Origin: Prochlorococcus sp. AG-402-O21
Lineage (GTDB): Bacteria; Cyanobacteriota; Cyanobacteriia; PCC-6307; Cyanobiaceae
DNA length: 57,386 nt
Assembly: GCA_003216375.1 (NCBI GenBank)
Contig: QCIZ01000011.1
Span: 1-57,386 of the forward strand
Reading direction: 5' to 3'
The position numbers and the translations under genes are program-made. Positions 9,365 through 18,802 of the stretch are shown here, piece after piece. Each line of letters starts with the position of its first letter. Within the stretch, counting starts at the first letter, position 1. The notes under the pieces were generated by a model. That model saw only the letters and a list, made by a program, of their open reading frames with translations. It was not told the origin of the DNA and ran no database searches.

Positions 9365-9388
9365 ATGGCGTTTGTCAACAAACGCCAT
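9365..9388. promoter_or_regulatory. Perfect 10-bp inverted repeat upstream of sodN
   Basis: The arms ATGGCGTTTG and CAAACGCCAT flank a four-base loop (TCAA), 36 bases before the chosen sodN start and 36 bases after the FKBP stop. On the sodN strand no run of T follows, so it is a poor terminator for the FKBP gene. A run of T follows only on the other strand, where no gene runs into it. It could be an operator for sodN or a stem protecting its 5' end. This is inference; no regulator was identified. Confidence 0.5.
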
Positions 9389-9424
9389 AACTTTTTCTAG
9401 AGCTTTCTGAATAATTTAAGAAAT

Positions 9425-10069
9425 TCACTTAACACCCAATAATTCCACTTCAAAAGTTAAAACTGAATTAGGAGGGATTGGACCTATTCCTCTGCTGCCA
9501 TATCCCAATTCTGGTGGGATGACTAATTTTCTTTTACCTCCAACTTTCATTCCTGCGACTCCCTCATCCCAACCCTTTATCACCATCCCTGCACCTAAAG
9601 AAAATTCAAAAGGACCTCTTCCATAGCTGCTGTCAAATTCTTTTCCATCGTCAAGAGTACCCTTGTAATTTACTGAGACACTTGTTCCTGGAGTGGCTTC
9701 TTGACCATCACCTAAAACTAATTCAGTGATTTTCAGCCCGCTTGAAGTGACTTGAGATGCTCCTATCCCTGTTCCTCCGAGAGAAGCGTTGCTTGCACTG
9801 GTTTTATCTGAAGCCATAGTAAAAAGAGATGGATTTGGGTCTTCTGGATCTAATTCAAATGGATTAGTTACAGACTCGCTGGTTTTTGTGGATTGCCTTA
9901 CATCCGCATGGATTGTTTGGTCAATCTGTAAGGCATTTGTTGGAGTTGGTGAGATGATTTGGCTGATCACTGCAATCATCAAGCAGCTAAGGCAAACAGA
10001 AAAGCTAATTAAGATTTCTCTCACAGCAATATTAAGTAGTCGGAAATATTCTTGCAGATTAATACCCAA
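9425..10069 (-). CDS. FKBP-type peptidyl-prolyl isomerase, membrane-anchored or exported
   Basis: This isomerase speeds cis-trans isomerisation at proline. The C-terminal ~105 residues are a full FKBP domain: [53 protein letters not shown] and [17 protein letters not shown]. The N-terminus has a hydrophobic segment ([20 protein letters not shown]), so the protein is probably in the thylakoid lumen or periplasm, with a Ser/Thr-rich linker of about 60 residues. The listed start is TTG at 10069; a later GTG or ATG would shorten the region before the hydrophobic segment and cannot be excluded. It diverges from lnt. Confidence 0.88.
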   Translation of the reverse strand: MGINLQEYFRLLNIAVREILISFSVCLSCLMIAVISQIISPTPTNALQIDQTIHADVRQSTKTSESVTNPFELDPEDPNPSLFTMASDKTSASNASLGGTGIGASQVTSSGLKITELVLGDGQEATPGTSVSVNYKGTLDDGKEFDSSYGRGPFEFSLGAGMVIKGWDEGVAGMKVGGKRKLVIPPELGYGSRGIGPIPPNSVLTFEVELLGVK

Positions 10070-10141
10070 ATTACATCTATTTAAAAATAACTAACCAGAG
10101 ATTATGAATTTTGTCGGTGTATATTTTATTAAATTGGATTT

Positions 10142-11614
10142 ATGAATAATATTTATTCTCTTTTTATTAAAGCTTTTTCTGGTGGAGCTCTAGCAGGAAT
10201 CTCCCTTAGTGAGGGCAATTATATATTCATGCTTTTGGGAATATCTTTATTATGGCCTGCTAGTAAAAATCCATGGGGAGGCTTTTGCTGGGGTGCGATG
10301 GCTATTTTATGGAGTCATAAGTGGTTGCTATCTTTGCATCCAATCAGTTGGGTAGGGATAAGCTCAAATTTAAGCTTACCTATTACCATTTTTATATGGC
10401 TTTTTTGTGGAGCCTTTGGAGGGGGTCTGGTTTTTATTTGGTCAGCTTTGAGTGGCTGTTTGGCTCCTGGAAGACTGCAGTTTTCTAAATTAGAAAATAA
10501 GTTTATTTATGCCGTCTTATTGTCAACGATATGGGGCCTTACTGAAGAACTATTATCTAGAGGCCCTTTGTTTTGGATGGGTGTAGGACCAAGCTTATTA
10601 CCACAAGATAGATATTTGGCTGGATTAGCAAGATGGATAGGTTCGGGCGGCTTGGCCTCTATCCATCTTTTGGTTGGATGGTGGATGTGGCAAATTTCAA
10701 TTGCTTTTCAAGCTAGAAAAAAATTCAAGAAATTTATTTTTCTTGGCTTTGCTTATTTTTCGTTGGCTCATTTAATTGGATTTATCTTGTTGTTGGATTC
10801 TCCAACTGATTCGTCAGAGAAGGTTGCGATGTGGCAAACAAATATTCCAATAAGAAAAAAATTTAGTCAGCAAGAAATAAATGCTTTGCCCTCAAAAGTA
10901 AATAGAGCATTAACTGATGCTATTGAAATGAATGCATCTTTTTTAATTGCTCCAGAGGGAACGTTGCCTCTGGATAGATCAAAGATCCGAGATTTTCCTA
11001 TTAATTTTCTCTCTGGAGGTTTCAGAAAAATAAATGGCTCTCTACGAAGTTCACTATTAGTTTTTAATCCAGGTGAAGGGTCTTTTTCGGATGTATTGGA
11101 CAAATTTAGATTAGTTCCTCTGGGAGAATGGATCCCTGCATTGCCCAACTTTTTAAGAAATGGCCTTTCTGCAGTAGGAGGAGTTGAAAGTGGGAATCCA
11201 TCAAGACTTCTTGATTGGGAGGGACCCTCATTTGCAGGTGTTATTTGTTATGAATTGAGTAATGGGAAAGCCATAGCTAAAGCAGTAAATCAAGGCGCTA
11301 AATGGATTTTAGTGATTGCAAATTTAGATCCCTATCCTATTTCTTTGCAGAGACAATTTTTATCTATGTCTCAATTAAGGAGTATTGAAACATCAAAAAA
11401 CTTAATATCTGTCTCTAATACTGGTCCAACATCTTTGATTAAAAATAATGGAAGAATTGATACCCTACTTAAACCAAATAAAGAACTTGTCCAACTCGTT
11501 GACCTGGAATTAAATGGAAAGAAAACTCTATATACCTATGCTTCTGATTTGCCTATGATTACAGCTACTTTTATAAGTTTAATAGTCGTTTTGCGTTTAC
11601 GTAAGTATGATTGA
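10142..11614 (+). CDS. lnt: Apolipoprotein N-acyltransferase
   Basis: Lnt adds the third acyl chain to the N-terminal cysteine of lipoproteins on the outer face of the inner membrane. The N-terminal ~220 residues are a series of hydrophobic helices. The rest is a nitrilase-like domain with the catalytic Glu in APEGTLP, Lys in DKFRLVPLGEW and Cys in GVICYELSN, plus one last membrane helix. The 490 residues are near the family norm. Its stop is two bases from the stop of the convergent mnmA gene, so any terminator must lie within coding sequence. Confidence 0.88.
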   Translation: MNNIYSLFIKAFSGGALAGISLSEGNYIFMLLGISLLWPASKNPWGGFCWGAMAILWSHKWLLSLHPISWVGISSNLSLPITIFIWLFCGAFGGGLVFIWSALSGCLAPGRLQFSKLENKFIYAVLLSTIWGLTEELLSRGPLFWMGVGPSLLPQDRYLAGLARWIGSGGLASIHLLVGWWMWQISIAFQARKKFKKFIFLGFAYFSLAHLIGFILLLDSPTDSSEKVAMWQTNIPIRKKFSQQEINALPSKVNRALTDAIEMNASFLIAPEGTLPLDRSKIRDFPINFLSGGFRKINGSLRSSLLVFNPGEGSFSDVLDKFRLVPLGEWIPALPNFLRNGLSAVGGVESGNPSRLLDWEGPSFAGVICYELSNGKAIAKAVNQGAKWILVIANLDPYPISLQRQFLSMSQLRSIETSKNLISVSNTGPTSLIKNNGRIDTLLKPNKELVQLVDLELNGKKTLYTYASDLPMITATFISLIVVLRLRKYD

Positions 11615-11616
11615 TA

Positions 11617-12831
11617 TCAATGCTCTTTCGAAATAAGTCCTCCTCCTAATACATAATCACCCTTATAAAATACTGCTGCTTGACCAGGAGTAATTGAAAA
11701 TTGATCTTCTTCAAAATGAACTTGACACTTTTCACAATAATTTTCTTTGTTACTGTCAATAATTGGTATTAATTTTGCTTTCACTGCTTTACTTCTATAT
11801 CTAATTTGAACCTCAACTTCAATTGGTTCTTTAGGCGCTTCAATTGATACCCAGTTTATAGCTTTTACAATACACTCTGACTTACCAGAATCTTCTCTTG
11901 GGGCAACAATTACTCTGTTTAAAGAGGCATCAATTTCAACAACATGTAAAGGGACTTCCCAGGCAATACCTAATCCCTTTCGTTGTCCTATCGTGAAATG
12001 CTGAATTCCATTATGGGAACCTATGATTTGACCGTTTTTAAGGACAACTTCTCCTTTCTTGTGGGGTAAATACTTATCAATAAATGCATTCATTGATCCG
12101 TAATGTTCAGCAAGACAAAGGTCTTGACTCTCTGGCTTTTCGGCGGTTTTTAATGAATGTTTAAAAGCTTCAATTCGTGTTATCTCTTTAGTTAATTCTC
12201 CAAGAGGGAAAATTGTTTTTCCTAAAATTTCTTGAGGAAGATCATATAAAAAATAGCTTTGATCTTTGTTGATATCTTTACCTCTTAAGAGCTTATGTCT
12301 TTTTATTCCATCACTAGGAAGATCATTTTTATTAAAAGATTCGTTTGAGTATCTAATTCTTGCGTAATGCCCAGTCGCGATCTTTTCGATATTCTTATTT
12401 TCTTTAATCCATTTGAGCATTTCTGAGAATTTGACTGATTTATTGCAGCGCGAACACGGCAAAGGGGTAATTCCTTCTTCATATCCTTTTACGACATTAT
12501 TGATTATTTCTTTTTGAAAGATTTCTTTTGAATCAACTATGTGATGCTTGATTCCAAGTTGATCACATATCCCTGCAGCATCAATCAATCCATCAGAGCA
12601 GCAAGAACCTTTTCCTTTCATTAGCCACAAAGTTAATCCCACTACATCCCAGCCAGCTTCACAGAGAAGAGCAGCAGTTAAGGAGCTGTCTACCCCGCCA
12701 GAAAGCCCCACTACAACTGAATGATTTCCAGAAAATGTGTGCAGTCTTTTTAATGTTTTTTCGACTGTTTCTTCTGAAGTCAAATGATTTAAAACTTTTT
12801 TTGTTTCTCTTGTTTCCACATTCATGGGCAT
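11617..12831 (-). CDS. mnmA: tRNA-specific 2-thiouridylase
   Basis: MnmA thiolates U34 of the tRNAs for Lys, Glu and Gln. The ATP pyrophosphatase loop [17 protein letters not shown], the first catalytic cysteine in [13 protein letters not shown], the GHYARI motif, the second cysteine in ESQDLCLAE and [10 protein letters not shown] are all visible. The 404 residues include a ~30-residue lead before the P-loop. A second ATG at 12825 (MNVETRETK) is an equal start candidate. The gene is transcribed away from the NAD(P)HX repair gene, and the two starts are about 80 bases apart. Confidence 0.93.
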   Translation of the reverse strand: MPMNVETRETKKVLNHLTSEETVEKTLKRLHTFSGNHSVVVGLSGGVDSSLTAALLCEAGWDVVGLTLWLMKGKGSCCSDGLIDAAGICDQLGIKHHIVDSKEIFQKEIINNVVKGYEEGITPLPCSRCNKSVKFSEMLKWIKENKNIEKIATGHYARIRYSNESFNKNDLPSDGIKRHKLLRGKDINKDQSYFLYDLPQEILGKTIFPLGELTKEITRIEAFKHSLKTAEKPESQDLCLAEHYGSMNAFIDKYLPHKKGEVVLKNGQIIGSHNGIQHFTIGQRKGLGIAWEVPLHVVEIDASLNRVIVAPREDSGKSECIVKAINWVSIEAPKEPIEVEVQIRYRSKAVKAKLIPIIDSNKENYCEKCQVHFEEDQFSITPGQAAVFYKGDYVLGGGLISKEH

Positions 12832-12908
12832 TGATAGTAGCTTCTGTTCATAGTGGGTTTGATTGCTTTTTGATTTTGAATTGGCCTCAATTTGATTCGG
12901 AACATTTG

Positions 12909-14423
12909 ATGGTTTCCTCAGCGCAGATGAAAAACATAGAAAAAGAAATGTTTTCTATGGGTATGCCTGTTGAAGCCCTGATGGAAAAAGTAGGGATTGG
13001 TATCTCTTCATGGATATTAGACAGACAAGGATTAGTTGAAAATGGTGCAATCGTTTTAGTAGGGCCAGGTCACAACGGAGGCGATGGACTCGTTGTCGCA
13101 AGAGAACTTTATATGGCAGGCGTAGATATCTCCATTTGGTGTCCTTTCCCATTGAAAAAAGAATTAACACAAAAACATTTTGATTATGCGAGGCAGATTG
13201 GGATTCAAAATTTGGAACGTAAACCCGATTCGAATTCTCATTTATTATGGATTGAGGCATTATTTGGATTAGGACAATCAAGGACTATTTCTGAGGAAAT
13301 AGTTCATTTATTGAATTCGAAGAAGAGATTTAGTCCTGATAAATTAATTAGCATTGATGTCCCCGCAGGATTGGACTCAGATAATGGAAAAACAATATCA
13401 AATACCTCATCCAAACCTTTTTCTACAATATCATTGGGCCTATTTAAGTCGGGGTTAATTCAAGATTCAGCTATTGATTATGTAGGTAATTTAGAGAGAT
13501 TAGATATCGGGATTCCGGATAAAATCTTAGCTGATTTTCCTAAAACCCAGCCTTTAAGGATTTCTTTTTCAGACTTGTCTACTTTTACTTGGCCTAAGCC
13601 AAGTAAAAGTAAAAGTAAATACCAGAGAGGAAGAGTTCTTGTTGTTGCAGGAAGTGAAAAATACAAGGGAGCAGCATCCTTTGCTTTGAATGGTGCTTTA
13701 GCAAGTGGAACTGGAAGTATTAGCGCTTTTTTGCCTCAGTCAGTTTCATCGGGTCTTTGGGTAACTCACCCTGAGGTTTTATTGCTTGGAGATCTAAATA
13801 CTTTTCAGGATGGCTCTTCAGATTTTTCCAAAGTTTTAAATGAAGTTGACTTGAATAGGTTTGACTCGATTTTGCTCGGACCTGGATTAGGGATTGCAGA
13901 AGAAAAAGATTGTTTTGGCTCTGACTTGCAGGATTTCAAAGGTCTACTTGTTCTTGATGCTGATGCAATCAATAGGTTGTCGATAACTTCAAAAGGTTGG
14001 GAGTGGCTAAATGATAGAGAAGGTCCTACCTGGCTTACCCCTCATCTTGAAGAATTTAAAAGGCTATTTCCTTTAATTGATTGCTCCAATCCATTGAAGG
14101 CTGGAATTGAAGCTGCAAAAATTTGCAGTTCTTCTGTTTTATTGAAAGGTGCTCATAGTGTTATCTCTGATCCAGAAGGGAGAACTTGGCAAATAGGGCA
14201 AGTGAATTCAAGTGTTGCAAGAACTGGCCTTGGCGATGTTTTGGCTGGTTTCGTTTCAGGGATGGGGGCTTTTGGCTTAGCAAGCACAGAGCGACTGGAT
14301 ACTAATTTGCTCGCTGCATCAGCATTGATGCATGCATATGCTGGCGCATCATGCTCAAGAGGGAGCACGGCAAGTGCTGTCTGCACTTTTCTTGGAGAAT
14401 TAATAAAGAAAGAAAGCTCTTGA
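12909..14423 (+). CDS. nnr: Bifunctional NAD(P)HX epimerase / ADP-dependent dehydratase
   Basis: This repair enzyme interconverts R- and S-NAD(P)HX and dehydrates the S form with ADP. The N-terminal YjeF_N epimerase domain (about residues 1-205) has [19 protein letters not shown] and [14 protein letters not shown]. The C-terminal ribokinase-like dehydratase (about 225-500) has [40 protein letters not shown] and [16 protein letters not shown] start at ATG 12909 ([14 protein letters not shown]); a TTG at 12876 would add 11 residues. The frame is open further upstream but overlaps mnmA on the other strand and is not coding there. The linker between domains contains a strong hairpin. Confidence 0.88.
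   Translation: MVSSAQMKNIEKEMFSMGMPVEALMEKVGIGISSWILDRQGLVENGAIVLVGPGHNGGDGLVVARELYMAGVDISIWCPFPLKKELTQKHFDYARQIGIQNLERKPDSNSHLLWIEALFGLGQSRTISEEIVHLLNSKKRFSPDKLISIDVPAGLDSDNGKTISNTSSKPFSTISLGLFKSGLIQDSAIDYVGNLERLDIGIPDKILADFPKTQPLRISFSDLSTFTWPKPSKSKSKYQRGRVLVVAGSEKYKGAASFALNGALASGTGSISAFLPQSVSSGLWVTHPEVLLLGDLNTFQDGSSDFSKVLNEVDLNRFDSILLGPGLGIAEEKDCFGSDLQDFKGLLVLDADAINRLSITSKGWEWLNDREGPTWLTPHLEEFKRLFPLIDCSNPLKAGIEAAKICSSSVLLKGAHSVISDPEGRTWQIGQVNSSVARTGLGDVLAGFVSGMGAFGLASTERLDTNLLAASALMHAYAGASCSRGSTASAVCTFLGELIKKESS
13580..13611. repeat. Intragenic perfect 14-bp inverted repeat at the nnr domain junction
   Basis: Bases 13580-13593 are the exact reverse complement of 13598-13611, with a CTAA loop. 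The right arm runs into short AAAAGT repeats that encode PSKSKSK, the basic linker between the epimerase and dehydratase domains. No run of T follows on the coding strand. It may simply reflect repeat expansion in a tolerant linker, or it could pause translation between domains. Confidence 0.6.
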
Positions 14424-14580
14424 AATGTTTTGAAACAACCATTTTTAGGGCGGTAAATGGTGGATTTGGTGTCATTTGTTAACTAATCGTCTACAGAATC
14501 TGAAGCCTTCATGAAAGTCGGGCATCTTTTACGATTTATGTAGGAAAGTCTTATCACTTTAAGCACAGGGTCAAGAAACA

Positions 14581-15522
14581 ATGGTTTCAACTGCACCCAA
14601 GCCTGCTGAATCACAAAAACGACGCAGCAGTGATCCAATTAGTTGGTACCTTTCCTCTATAGGAAGAGTTCCTCTTTTAACTCCTGCGGAGGAAATTGAA
14701 CTTGGTAATCAGGTTCAAACTTTGATGAGTCTCACCGAGGATGGTCAGATTAAAGAGGAGAGCAAAGAATTTACCTCTCATCAAAAAAGATTGATTCGAA
14801 TTGGAAGAAGAGCAAAGGAAAGAATGATGAAGGCAAATCTTCGATTGGTTGTAAGCGTTGCAAAGAAATATCAGGGAAAAGGTCTTGAACTTTTAGATTT
14901 GGTTCAGGAAGGTTCTCTTGGATTAGAAAGAGCGGTAGAAAAATTTGACCCTACACGTGGATATAAGTTTTCCACTTATGCCTTTTGGTGGATAAGGCAA
15001 AGCATGACTAGAGCTATTGCTTGTCAGTCAAGAACAATTCGATTACCTGTTCATTTAAGTGAGAGATTAGCGACCATTAGAAAAATCAGCTTAGATTTGG
15101 CTCATAAGCTCGGTGCAATGCCTAGTCGTATTGAAATAGCTGAGGCAATGGAAATTGAGTTAGAAGAACTTGATTCGATATTGAGACAAGCTCTTACCAC
15201 AAGTAGTCTTGACGCTCCTGTGAATGGAGATGAAGGCCGTAGCTTTTTAGGTGATCTAATAGCCGATGGTTCTGGAGAAGAGCCACTAGACAAAGTTGAA
15301 CAAAAAATTCATCAAGAACAACTTGGCAGGTGGCTAAGTCATTTAAGCGAACAAGAACAGCACGTTATTAGGCTTAGATTTGGCTTGGAAGGGAATGAGA
15401 GACATACTCTCGCTGAGATAGGAAGACTATTACAAGTTTCACGTGAGAGGGTTAGACAGGTTGAGCTAAAAGCTCTAAGGAAGTTGAGAAACCTCACGAG
15501 AAAGCTTCCTAGTGGAATTTGA
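14581..15522 (+). CDS. Group-2 RNA polymerase sigma factor
   Basis: This is a primary-like (sigma-70) alternative sigma factor of the cyanobacterial type. Region 1.2 is DPISWYLSSIGRVPLLTPAE. Region 2 contains NLRLVVSVAKKYQGKGLELL, LVQEGSLGLERAVEKFDPTR and YKFSTYAFWWIRQSMTRAI for -10 recognition and melting. Region 4 has the helix-turn-helix LAEIGRLLQVSRERVRQVEL for -35 binding. At 313 residues it lacks the long N-terminal region of the principal sigma factor, so it is group 2; the exact paralogue cannot be named. A 157-base gap without a gene lies upstream. It converges on pdhA, with stops 12 bases apart. Confidence 0.9.
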   Translation: MVSTAPKPAESQKRRSSDPISWYLSSIGRVPLLTPAEEIELGNQVQTLMSLTEDGQIKEESKEFTSHQKRLIRIGRRAKERMMKANLRLVVSVAKKYQGKGLELLDLVQEGSLGLERAVEKFDPTRGYKFSTYAFWWIRQSMTRAIACQSRTIRLPVHLSERLATIRKISLDLAHKLGAMPSRIEIAEAMEIELEELDSILRQALTTSSLDAPVNGDEGRSFLGDLIADGSGEEPLDKVEQKIHQEQLGRWLSHLSEQEQHVIRLRFGLEGNERHTLAEIGRLLQVSRERVRQVELKALRKLRNLTRKLPSGI

Positions 15523-15534
15523 ATTTTATCTAAG

Positions 15535-16623
15535 TTAGTTTTCTGCCCAGATATATTTAGTTAATTCACTTGGATCAGGCTCTGGTGCGTTTAGAGCGAA
15601 TTCAACAGCGTCGTTAACTTCTAGATCAATTTCTTTTTCAATATTTTTTAATTCTTCATCAGTGACTAATCCAGAATTAGTTAGATCATTTTTTAACTTT
15701 TTTAAAGGATCTCTTTTAGCCCAGAATTCCTTTTCTTTTTCTGATCTCAGTTCATCTGGATCAGCCAATGAATGACCTCTGAATCTGTAAGTAAGGCATT
15801 CTATTAAAGTAGGCCCTTCTCCTGCCCTGGCTCTCTCAATAGCTCTTTGAGCTGCACCTCTTACAGCTAGGACGTCCATTCCATCAACCTCTTCTCCTGA
15901 CATCCCAAATGCAGAAGCTTTTCTCCAGATTTCTGTTTCACTAGTTGCTCTGTCATGGGCCATTCCAATTGCCCATTTATTATTTTCGACTACAAAAATG
16001 ATCGGTAATTTCCATAGTTGGGCCATATTTAAACATTCATAAAACTGACCTATGTTGCATGTACCATCTCCGAAAAAAGCCGCAGTTACAGAATCACTAT
16101 TTTCTTTAAGAGCTTCCCTTCTATATTTACTGGTAAAAGCAGCTCCAAGTGCGACTGGAATACCTTCACCAATAAATGCATAACCCCCAAGAAGATGATG
16201 TTCTTTTGAAAATAAATGCATTGAACCTCCTCTCCCCTTGCTGCAGCCTGTCTCCTTTCCAAATAGCTCGCTCATAACCTCTTTTGCAGGGACTCCAGCA
16301 CTCAAAGCATGAACATGATCTCTGTATGTGCTGCAAAACCAGTCATGTTTGCGTTTCATTGCACCAATAACACCCGTACTTATTGCTTCCTGCCCGTTGT
16401 AAAGATGAACAAAACCAAACATCTTTCCTCTGTAATACATTTCTGCACATTTATCTTCAAATCGTCTTCCCAAAGTCATGTCTTTGAAAAGATTTAAACC
16501 AATTTCTCTATTAATTTCAGCGGGTTTGGTATTAGCCAGATTGCTTAGTCTGTCGGCGTGTTCCCTGTGCTGAATTGGGTCTTGGCTGGTTTTGTCCTGG
16601 TTGTTAGACATGACTTTGTTCAT
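15535..16623 (-). CDS. pdhA: Pyruvate dehydrogenase E1 component, alpha subunit
   Basis: The E1 alpha subunit binds thiamine diphosphate and decarboxylates pyruvate, feeding acetyl-CoA synthesis. The TPP motif runs from [20 protein letters not shown] to IFVVENN, and the phosphorylation-loop region [15 protein letters not shown] is also present. [20 protein letters not shown] near the N-terminus is standard. Possible starts are GTG 16629, ATG 16623 and ATG 16611 (MSNNQDK); I use 16623. The beta subunit is not in this window, and the E3 gene (lpd) lies separately to the left. Confidence 0.92.
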   Translation of the reverse strand: MNKVMSNNQDKTSQDPIQHREHADRLSNLANTKPAEINREIGLNLFKDMTLGRRFEDKCAEMYYRGKMFGFVHLYNGQEAISTGVIGAMKRKHDWFCSTYRDHVHALSAGVPAKEVMSELFGKETGCSKGRGGSMHLFSKEHHLLGGYAFIGEGIPVALGAAFTSKYRREALKENSDSVTAAFFGDGTCNIGQFYECLNMAQLWKLPIIFVVENNKWAIGMAHDRATSETEIWRKASAFGMSGEEVDGMDVLAVRGAAQRAIERARAGEGPTLIECLTYRFRGHSLADPDELRSEKEKEFWAKRDPLKKLKNDLTNSGLVTDEELKNIEKEIDLEVNDAVEFALNAPEPDPSELTKYIWAEN

Positions 16624-16725
16624 ATTCACTTGTCAATCCTGTTTAGACTTTAAGCGTCAATGGATGCAAAATGGATAAAACCCCTTACGATGCCTAGAGC
16701 TTTTTTCCTAATTACCAAGTAGCGA

Positions 16726-18783
16726 TTGGAATTACCTATTGATCATTTTCGCTTATTGGGGGTTAGCCCTTCTGCAAATGCTGAAGAAGTCCTCAGGGCT
16801 TTTCAGTTAAGGCTAGATCGTCCTCCAAAGCAAGGCTTTACGTATGAAGTTTTGGCTCAGAGAGCTGAGCTTCTAAGACTTTCTGCCGATCTTCTGTCCA
16901 ATCCTGCTGAACGACAATCTTACGAACTTGCTCTCATTGAGGGTTCTTCAGGACTTGACTTGTCTTCAAACCGAGAAGTCGCGGGTTTACTTCTTTTGTG
17001 GGAGTCAAATGCTTCTTTTCAGGCTTTTAAACTTGCAAAAAAAGCATTGCAACCGCCTCAAGCCCCCGCTTTGGGAAGTGGCAGGGAGTCTGATTTAACA
17101 TTAATAGCAGCTTTGTCTTGCAGAGACGCCTCTATTGATGAGCAGGCGGGTAGAAGATACGCTTCAGGTGCTGATTTGCTCCAAGAAGGGATACAGTTGC
17201 TTCAAAGGATGGGAAAGCTTGTTGAAGAAAGAAAAACCCTTGAATCTGATTTAGAGATATTACTTCCATATAGAATTCTTGATTTAATAAGTAGAGAGAA
17301 AGAAGATGAAAAATCTCATCAGGAAGGCCTGATGCTGCTAGAAGACTTTGTTAACAAAAGGGGCGGACTAGAAGGAAAAAGAAATTCAGAAAAAATAGCA
17401 GGATTAAATCAAAACGATTTTGAGCTATTTTTCCTTCAAATTAGAAGATTTATAACTGCAAAAGATCAAGCAAAACTTTACGTGAATTGGTATCGAAGGG
17501 GTTCTGAAGATGCTGGTTTTCTTGCTGCTTTTGCCTTGATTGCTTCTGGCTTTTCTTATAAGAAACCAGAACTCTTGCAAGAGGCCCGTAAATATCTTCG
17601 AAATATCAATATTAATGGTTTTGATGCTATGCCATTAATTGGATGCCTGGATCTGTTATTAGGAGATGCAAAGCAAGCAGAGTCTCGTTTTAGAAGCAGT
17701 TCAGATGAGAAATTAAAAGATTGGTTAAATAATTATCCAGGTGAAACATTAGCTGCACTTTGTGACTATTGCAGAAATTGGTTGAGAAAAGATGTTGTAG
17801 TCGGTTTTAGGGATATTGAAATTGAATCTGTAAATCTTGATGATTGGTTCGCTAATCAAGAAGTTCAGCTTTATATAGAACAGTTGGAAACAAAAGGTGC
17901 ATTGGGAATTGCAAAAGCAGGATTTTCATTCTTATCGTCTTTTGCCCCTGATCAAGAAATTGAGAATAATTCATTAAAAAACTTGGAAGAAGAAGAAGCT
18001 AATTTGCCGATGCCAGGTGGCTCTTTTGATGAAAGCTTGAAAGGACAGTCTCTTAGAGCTAGATTAGAAAATAAAGAAGCTTTCTTAAGATCTGATTTAG
18101 TTAAAAAGATAATTTCAAAATATTATTCAGCATTTGAATTTATCAATAAATCAAACTTCAAATCTTTCATATTAAAAAGACCGATTTATCCAAGTGCTTT
18201 AGCATTTATTGGTTTATTTGTTGTAGGAACAAGCTTAGGAATACTCACAGAGAGAAAACCATCTAAAAATAATGATCTTAATGATATTTCGATCGCTGAA
18301 GTTGTTAAAGAAGAAAATGATAAAATCAAAGATGATAGCTCAAATAAAATATTTAATGATAAAGAAAGACTGGCTACAAATCTATCAATTCCTCTTACTA
18401 CATCTTCTCCTACAGATCAAGAAATTAAATATCTTATTGAATCATGGTTAAAGGGAAAAGCAGATCTATTGAAGGGTTTAGAAAGTGAAATTCTCTCTTC
18501 TGTGGCGTCTCCAAACTTATATAATATAGAAATCGAAAGGAGAAATAAATACAATAATTTAGGTCAAAATATTATTATTAATGCAAGAATAACTTCAATT
18601 GAGGTTATTAAAAAGACAAATAAAAGAATAGAAGCAGATGTTGAAATGAAATATGAAGATAAAAAGATTAGTTCTTCTGGTGACATTATAGAGTCAAGTG
18701 TTTACCCTTCTTTAAAAGTGAAATACATAATAGGTAAGAATAAAAATAACTGGCAATTAGTTGATTACATTAGTGGTAATTAA
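16726..18783 (+). CDS. ftn2: Cell division protein Ftn2 / ARC6 homologue
   Basis: Ftn2 (ZipN, the ancestor of plastid ARC6) tethers FtsZ filaments to the inner membrane and organises the divisome in cyanobacteria. The N-terminus is the J-like domain (IDHFRLLGVSPSANAEEVLR, without a clear HPD motif). A helical middle part follows, then one membrane segment near residues 488-506 (SALAFIGLFVVGTSLGIL) and a C-terminal IMS-type domain from about residue 560 (DQEIKYLIESWLKGKADLLK). The start is TTG at 16726; the upstream ATG in another frame stops at once. The segment after the membrane helix is rich in Lys, Asp and Asn and is probably a flexible linker. Confidence 0.88.
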   Translation: MELPIDHFRLLGVSPSANAEEVLRAFQLRLDRPPKQGFTYEVLAQRAELLRLSADLLSNPAERQSYELALIEGSSGLDLSSNREVAGLLLLWESNASFQAFKLAKKALQPPQAPALGSGRESDLTLIAALSCRDASIDEQAGRRYASGADLLQEGIQLLQRMGKLVEERKTLESDLEILLPYRILDLISREKEDEKSHQEGLMLLEDFVNKRGGLEGKRNSEKIAGLNQNDFELFFLQIRRFITAKDQAKLYVNWYRRGSEDAGFLAAFALIASGFSYKKPELLQEARKYLRNININGFDAMPLIGCLDLLLGDAKQAESRFRSSSDEKLKDWLNNYPGETLAALCDYCRNWLRKDVVVGFRDIEIESVNLDDWFANQEVQLYIEQLETKGALGIAKAGFSFLSSFAPDQEIENNSLKNLEEEEANLPMPGGSFDESLKGQSLRARLENKEAFLRSDLVKKIISKYYSAFEFINKSNFKSFILKRPIYPSALAFIGLFVVGTSLGILTERKPSKNNDLNDISIAEVVKEENDKIKDDSSNKIFNDKERLATNLSIPLTTSSPTDQEIKYLIESWLKGKADLLKGLESEILSSVASPNLYNIEIERRNKYNNLGQNIIINARITSIEVIKKTNKRIEADVEMKYEDKKISSSGDIIESSVYPSLKVKYIIGKNKNNWQLVDYISGN

Positions 18784-18802
18784 AAAAATCTAAAATAAGA
18801 AA

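Noticed and set aside
12735-12908. 58-residue upstream extension of the NAD(P)HX repair gene
   Set aside because: It overlaps the mnmA gene on the other strand, is hydrophobic and unlike the family N-terminus; only the last 11 residues (from TTG 12876) remain possible.
12955-13281. Minus-strand frame of 108 codons inside nnr
   Set aside because: Antisense to a well-supported epimerase domain with intact motifs.
14438-14461. 7-bp inverted repeat after nnr (ACCATTT / AAATGGT)
   Set aside because: No T-run on either side and the length is expected by chance in AT-rich sequence.
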